A stretch of 64,000 bases of DNA, from contig JAHHHI010000062.1 in NCBI GenBank assembly GCA_019359435.1, positions 121,984 through 185,983 on the forward strand. Reading direction: 5' to 3'. Every line of letters begins with the position of its first letter. Within the stretch, counting starts at the first letter, position 1. This document shows, one piece after another, positions 60,473-64,000 of this stretch. Made by a program: the position numbers and the translations under genes. This DNA comes from Kaiparowitsia implicata GSE-PSE-MK54-09C (lineage in GTDB: Bacteria; Cyanobacteriota; Cyanobacteriia; Elainellales; Elainellaceae). The notes under the pieces are model-generated. The model saw nothing but the letters and a program-made list of their open reading frames with translations. It made no database searches and was not told the origin of the DNA.

Positions 60473-61420
60473 ATGCCTAAAAGACTACTCAATTTAATCA
60501 AACCCCTGTTCAAGTCCCTCCTGCTCTTTGCCCTTGTGGGTGCCCTTGTGTTGGGTAGTGCAGGCGATGCGTTGGCCGCTCGGGGTGGTGGCCGCATTGG
60601 GGGAGGTGGGTTTCGAGCACCGTCTCCAACTCGCACCTATCGGCCGAGTCGTCCTCCTGGGGGTGGCGGGTATGGGTATGGGTATCCGGGTGGCGGTTTT
60701 GGCTTCCCGTTTATCATGCCAATCTTTGGGGTAGGTGGCTTTGGCAGTTTGTTCACCATCCTCATCTTCATTTCCATTGCCAATTTCGTGGTCAGAAGCT
60801 TCCGAAATGGGTCGGAGTCTGAAGAGGCGGGCTATGTGAGCAACCCATCAGTCTCGATTGCCCGATTGCAGGTAGGCCTACTGGCTGATGCGCGTGAGCT
60901 GCAGGCTGATCTGAACCGTATTGCGGAGAAGGCAGACACCTCTTCCCCGGCAGGCCTGGCTCAAGTGCTGCAAGAAACCTCTCTCTCTCTCATGCGCCAC
61001 CCCGAATATTGGGCTTATGGTGGAGCAGATTCTAGCAAAACGTATCTGAACGCGGCTGAAACGCAGTTCAATCGGCTAGCGCTGGCGGAACGGGGCAAGT
61101 TCAGCGGCGAAACGTTGTCGAACGTGAACAACCAACTTCAGAAAGCCGCTGCTGTAGAAGTAGAGGGTAGCGCAGCCGCTTTGGCAGAAACCCAACCGGG
61201 TGAATACATCGTGGTAACGCTGCTAGCAGCGACTCAGGGCGATCTCAAGTTGCCGACGATTAATTCTGAAGCTGATTTGCGCCAAGCCCTATCGCAGTTG
61301 GGTGCCGTGTCGGGCGATCGCCTGCTTGCACTAGAAGTGCTGTGGACGCCCCAGGCAGAAGGAGAAACCATGACGTCTGAGGAAGTTGTGACCGGCTATC
61401 CTGAGTTACGCCTAGTTTAG
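60473..61420 (+). CDS. DUF1517 membrane protein
   Basis: The 315-residue protein starts with a cleavable signal or anchor (LLLFALVGALVLGSAGDALA, cleavage plausible after ALAA), then a Gly/Arg/Pro-rich stretch (about 37-72), a membrane helix (about 75-105; FGSLFTILIFISIANFVV), and a DUF1517 domain (about 125-315; VSIARLQVGLLADARELQA, LMRHPEYWAYGGAD). The family is found in cyanobacteria and plastids and lacks a defined function. A strong terminator follows, so the gene is probably monocistronic. Confidence 0.9.
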   Translation: MPKRLLNLIKPLFKSLLLFALVGALVLGSAGDALAARGGGRIGGGGFRAPSPTRTYRPSRPPGGGGYGYGYPGGGFGFPFIMPIFGVGGFGSLFTILIFISIANFVVRSFRNGSESEEAGYVSNPSVSIARLQVGLLADARELQADLNRIAEKADTSSPAGLAQVLQETSLSLMRHPEYWAYGGADSSKTYLNAAETQFNRLALAERGKFSGETLSNVNNQLQKAAAVEVEGSAAALAETQPGEYIVVTLLAATQGDLKLPTINSEADLRQALSQLGAVSGDRLLALEVLWTPQAEGETMTSEEVVTGYPELRLV

Positions 61421-61482
61421 TCAGACCTGTTATGTTGACGCACTGACGGTGCAGTCAACGACTCACATCAGTCTGAACGCTC

Positions 61483-61525
61483 AGGGGTGGTAGTTTTTAG
61501 GAAACTGCCACCCCTAGCTTTTGGG
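61483..61525 (+). terminator. Terminator after the DUF1517 gene
   Basis: AGGGGTGGTAGTTT (61483-61496) pairs with AAACTGCCACCCCT (61502-61515) through a 14-bp stem with one G-T pair, followed by AGCTTTTGGG. Confidence 0.75.
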
Positions 61526-61720
61526 ATGTGCCGGGCGATCGCCATCCTAGAAAAAGGGCGATCGCCCTAAACCAGAGTTCTCAAGACATTCGTGTAACTG
61601 TAGTCAGAAATATTGGGTTCTAGAATTGAGCGAAGTCGTTTGTCCTTTGGACAAACTTTGCCAACGTGCAACGTCTCCCAAAGGAAGACAACCCAATCAG
61701 TAGACCATTATTTTTTTGGC

Positions 61721-61765
61721 GTGCCCCTAAGCCAAAACCCTCTTAACCCAAACTGACGTTAAATC
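61721..61765 (+). repeat. Dispersed short repeat, family C
   Basis: Matches 39768-39806 and 2886-2921 over CCAAAACCCTCTTAACCCAA and ACTGACGTTAAA. It is preceded by a T-run (61710-61717). Confidence 0.65.
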
Positions 61766-62074
61766 AGTACAACAGCCTCACCAAAAGCCTGAGCAAGCTA
61801 GTCTCAACACATTAGAGCTGTGCGGATAGACACGAGACTTAACAGGGCAAGCTTGCTCAGAAATGTATCATTCCTTAGCACTTCGCCATGCGACTCTCAA
61901 CTACTATGTGATCGCAGCGCCTCTAAAATCAGCGTTAGGAATGCCGCCATTCGATGGCATGATATTGATATGAGAGGAGTTTGGCTTCGCGCCTCACCGC
62001 TGTGTTGCATTGCTGTTAGCTGCATATAAATGAGCGACCTGTTTTGATGTCTTTAAGGAAGGAGAACCTTGTCT

Positions 62075-62566
62075 GTGCTTAAGAGAACCGTTTGGCTGCT
62101 TGCGATCACCCTGTTGTTTGCATTCCAAATTTTTGGCGACAGGGCGATCGCACTCGAACTCGACAAAGAAACCCGCACCGTCCCTTATAACGCGGCGGGC
62201 GATACCTACGTGATGTCATTAGAAGAGGTATCTCGCGGCAAGCGCTTGTTTAACTACGCCTGCGGCCAGTGCCATGTCGGTGGCGTGACGAAAACCGACC
62301 CCAACGTTGGATTAGATCCTGAAACCCTCGCGTTGGCGACTCCCCCCAGGGACAATGTGGAATCTCTAGTGGATTACATCAATAACCCCACCACTTACGA
62401 CGGGCTTGAACCCATCAGCGAGCGCCATCCCAGCACTCAAAGCTCTGACATCTTCCCTAAAATGCGAAATCTGACCCAGGATGACCTGAAGGTGATTTCG
62501 GCCCATATTCTAATGCAGCCTAAGGTCATGGGGCCTAAGTGGGGCGGCGGCAAGATCTACTACTAA
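62075..62566 (+). CDS. psbV: PsbV, photosystem II cytochrome c-550
   Basis: PsbV is an extrinsic lumenal haem protein that stabilises the oxygen-evolving cluster. I use GTG 62075 (start MLKR), giving 163 residues, the same as my recall of the Thermosynechococcus precursor; TTG 62069 is closer to the AAGGAAGGAG site (62055-62064) but adds residues not seen in the family. Residues 1-26 are a signal peptide ending AIA. The haem site is CGQCH (Cys63, Cys66, His67); the second axial His lies in ISERHPSTQ. Also diagnostic are ALATPPRDNVESLVDYINNP and the end WGGGKIYY. A strong terminator follows. Confidence 0.95.
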   Translation: MLKRTVWLLAITLLFAFQIFGDRAIALELDKETRTVPYNAAGDTYVMSLEEVSRGKRLFNYACGQCHVGGVTKTDPNVGLDPETLALATPPRDNVESLVDYINNPTTYDGLEPISERHPSTQSSDIFPKMRNLTQDDLKVISAHILMQPKVMGPKWGGGKIYY

Positions 62567-62634
62567 GCCCAGTAGATCTCGTGATTAGCCATATCCTATA
62601 AGTCAGCGGGCGATCGCCGCACTGGATGAACGAT

Positions 62635-62677
62635 AAAAAAAACGGACGAGCTGCCTGTAATAGCTCGTCCGTTTTTT
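62635..62677 (+). terminator. psbV terminator
   Basis: AAAAAACGGACGAGCT pairs with AGCTCGTCCGTTTTTT through a perfect 16-bp stem with a 9-base loop, ending in a T-run; the A-run also permits use on the minus strand. It lies about 70 bp after the stop. Confidence 0.9.
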
Positions 62678-62747
62678 GCATGGGCGCATTCCTTCTCTTC
62701 GGCACGACTCAGCAGATCGAAACCAGCACGGCTTGTCTCTCCGCCTG

Positions 62748-62869
62748 ATATCAATTCTCTAAATTAGAACGACGGATTGTTTGAGGAGGGGGGTGGGGAA
62801 CTGCGTTCCCCACAAGGGGGCAAAGCCCCCTTGCCCCCCATTTGTAGCCCAAATTTTCGGAATTGATAT
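62748..62869 (+). mobile_element. MITE-like element, family B, copy 2
   Basis: 122 bp with inverted ends ATATCAATTC (62748-62757) and GAATTGATAT (62860-62869), nearly identical to 37480-37600 in the same orientation. No coding capacity. Confidence 0.82.
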
Positions 62870-62898
62870 GAGCCGATCTCAGAACACTACAGTCAGCC

Positions 62899-63027
62899 TT
62901 AGGGCGTGTCATCACTTCTGACTAAAAGCCTTGTGCTATGGGCATCGCCACGCCCGACTCAAAAACAGGCTAGGGGCTGTGACTATTGATTTTTGAGCCA
63001 TCACGGCTGATTGATGACAGCCCCTAG
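62899..63027 (-). mobile_element. MITE-like element, family A, copy 4
   Basis: 129 bp, the inverted counterpart of 58278-58406. It starts TTAGGGCGTGTCATCA and ends TTGATGACAGCCCCTAG. It lies 29 bp after a family B element, as at 37611. Confidence 0.82.
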
Positions 63028-63327
63028 AACTGGGTTTCTATAGGTAGGGCGATCGCTCCATAGCCTCCATCAAGTGACCCCCTGCCCCAGTTGAGCTGAT
63101 TAAGCCAACATTCCTTTGAAACTCCTGCCATGTGGAGGATTCCAACGAATACAGGACTCAATCTGCGTTTTAAGCGCCCTGTCAGCCTAAGGATATAACT
63201 GTATAGGCCGACTCACAGAAGAGTGGTGTATATTGCTATATTAAGAAAAGTTTCGCGAGCGCGAATTGGATCTTGACAAATTTGTATAAGTATCCATACG
63301 CCTTCGGATTGAGATGGAGTAAATTGA

Positions 63328-63864
63328 GTGACTATTCGATCGCTGACACAAACAACTGGAGAGTCCAAGATCGCTGAGTTTTTCCAGCGCTCAACCGGGA
63401 AGTGGCGCTCAGAGCGGCGCTACTACACCCTGCCCGATGGCGATACTAAAGAAATGGTAAGCCAGATTCAGGTTCGATTCTTACCCCAGGGAGCATCTGA
63501 ACTGCTCCACTTAGCAGATCTGCATGCCATGGACAAACCAGATTCGCTCCTGTGTGGGGCCGAAGTCACCTGGGATAGCGTAGAGTCCGTATCTGGCAAA
63601 AAGCAGTCAAAAGGGTCTACCCTGTTTGGGGCACTCGGAGATATACTCTACCGCGATCGCGGGTTTGCCACACCCAAACCAGTCACCGCCCAATTTTACT
63701 TCCCAAACCCCGACACCCTTTGCCTAAAGACGGAATACAAAGGCTCATCCTTTGAGGAAGAGATTAAGCTGATCGGGCAACTCTATCGCACCCGCCAAAC
63801 CATCATCACTCGTGAAGGCGAGCAGCAAATGATTGGACAGTATTTAGAAAAACGGCAGAGTTAG
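63328..63864 (+). CDS. CpcS/CpeS-family phycobiliprotein lyase
   Basis: The 178-residue protein starts at GTG 63328, with GGAG at 63316-63319. The pattern FFQRSTGKWRSERRYYTL, ADLHAMDKPDSLLCGAEVTW and a C-terminal RTRQTIITREGEQQMIGQYL is that of the CpcS/CpeS/CpcU fold, a ten-stranded beta barrel that attaches phycocyanobilin to Cys84-type sites of phycobiliproteins. Which member (CpcS-I, CpcU or another) cannot be decided from sequence alone; no phycobiliprotein gene is near. The chromophore role follows the family. Confidence 0.85.
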   Translation: MTIRSLTQTTGESKIAEFFQRSTGKWRSERRYYTLPDGDTKEMVSQIQVRFLPQGASELLHLADLHAMDKPDSLLCGAEVTWDSVESVSGKKQSKGSTLFGALGDILYRDRGFATPKPVTAQFYFPNPDTLCLKTEYKGSSFEEEIKLIGQLYRTRQTIITREGEQQMIGQYLEKRQS

Positions 63865-63889
63865 AGCTGATTTAACGTGAGTTCGACAG

Positions 63890-64000
63890 TTAAAAAGCGG
63901 CTTGTGGCAGGGCTTGAAGCTCATCATTCGGAATACCTAACGAGGGCTTATCGGGGTGGTAAGCGTAGGCGATCAGGCCTGAGACCAGATTGACGAGGAA
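63890..64000 (-). mobile_element. C-terminal end of a transposase (IS982-like), cut by window edge
   Basis: A minus-strand frame is open from base 64000 to TAA at 63890-63892 (36 codons). It reads FLVNLVSGLIAYAYHPDKPS then LGIPNDELQALPQ, which resembles the C-terminal tail of IS982-type transposases. Just outside the stop the plus strand has TTTAACGTGAGTTCGAC (63871-63887), a likely terminal repeat. Only the tail is visible; whether the element is intact cannot be told. Confidence 0.5.

Larger units (their letters stand above)
61421..62074. other. Intergenic, 654 bp
   Basis: Begins with the DUF1517 terminator (61483-61525), contains a family C repeat (61721-61765), and ends with the psbV leader (AAGGAAGGAG, 62055-62064). 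No gene recognised. Confidence 0.55.
62567..63327. other. Intergenic, 761 bp, with terminator and two MITE-like elements
   Basis: Contains the psbV terminator, a family B element (62748-62869) and a family A element (62899-63027). The stretch 63028-63327 leads to the lyase gene and shows no ORF. Confidence 0.65.

Overview
The window is chromosomal DNA of a cyanobacterium. Direct evidence: photosystem II cytochrome c-550 (psbV), light-independent protochlorophyllide reductase (chlB), the response regulator RpaA, a beta-carboxysome operon (ccmK-L-M-N-O), a CO2-uptake NDH-1 operon (ndhF-ndhD-cup), a phycobiliprotein lyase family protein, a PUCC-type chlorophyll carrier, an FdC2-type ferredoxin, and very frequent HIP1 octamers (GCGATCGC) inside and between genes. 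Gene content and moderately high GC suggest a Leptolyngbya/Synechococcales-like lineage; that placement is inference.

Layout. 1-8.1 kb: 3' end of mnmG, a membrane protein, a repeat-rich spacer with nested palindromes, an M15A peptidase convergent with hisZ, a DnaJ-TPR protein, an inositol monophosphatase and the ferredoxin. 8.6-16.4 kb: CNNM/CorC transporter, ABC-2 permease, DUF4383 protein, L,D-transpeptidase, chlB, a BrnT/BrnA toxin-antitoxin pair and a Mo-nitrogenase C-terminal-domain protein. 16.7-25.7 kb: rpaA, a GAF histidine kinase, a DnaJ-pentapeptide fusion, Dps, a CruA-like lycopene cyclase family protein and an EVE protein. 25.8-39.5 kb: a second CNNM protein, a CAU tRNA, pyrE, a 1098-residue multi-sensor kinase, coaBC, a P-type ATPase, and the phoH-khpA-rpsP cluster. 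40-50.6 kb is the inorganic-carbon region: the ndhF4-ndhD4-cupB-type operon on the minus strand and the ccm operon on the plus strand, separated by 1.56 kb of gene-free DNA. 51-64 kb: TamB-like giant protein, PUCC carrier, YccF, aldo/keto reductase, thiS, DUF1517 protein, psbV, CpcS/CpeS-type lyase and the tail of a transposase.

The strongest functional theme is CO2 concentration: the NDH-1 module hydrates CO2 to bicarbonate in the cytosol and the carboxysome uses that pool. CcmM here keeps the three zinc histidines of gamma carbonic anhydrases but has no cysteine pair after the domain, so it may be catalytically silent. Only one ccmK (K1-like) is present.

The second theme is small non-autonomous repeats in the intergenic DNA. 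Two MITE-like families lie side by side at two distant loci, a third short repeat resembles the end of the transposase fragment at the right edge, and there are long perfect palindromes at 2818-2900 and 45067-45119. I did not find a clear new multi-gene defence or biosynthetic system. The most unusual items are these repeats, the CcmM variant, the DnaJ-pentapeptide fusion, the duplicated-domain M15A peptidase and the ThiS with a C-terminal cysteine.
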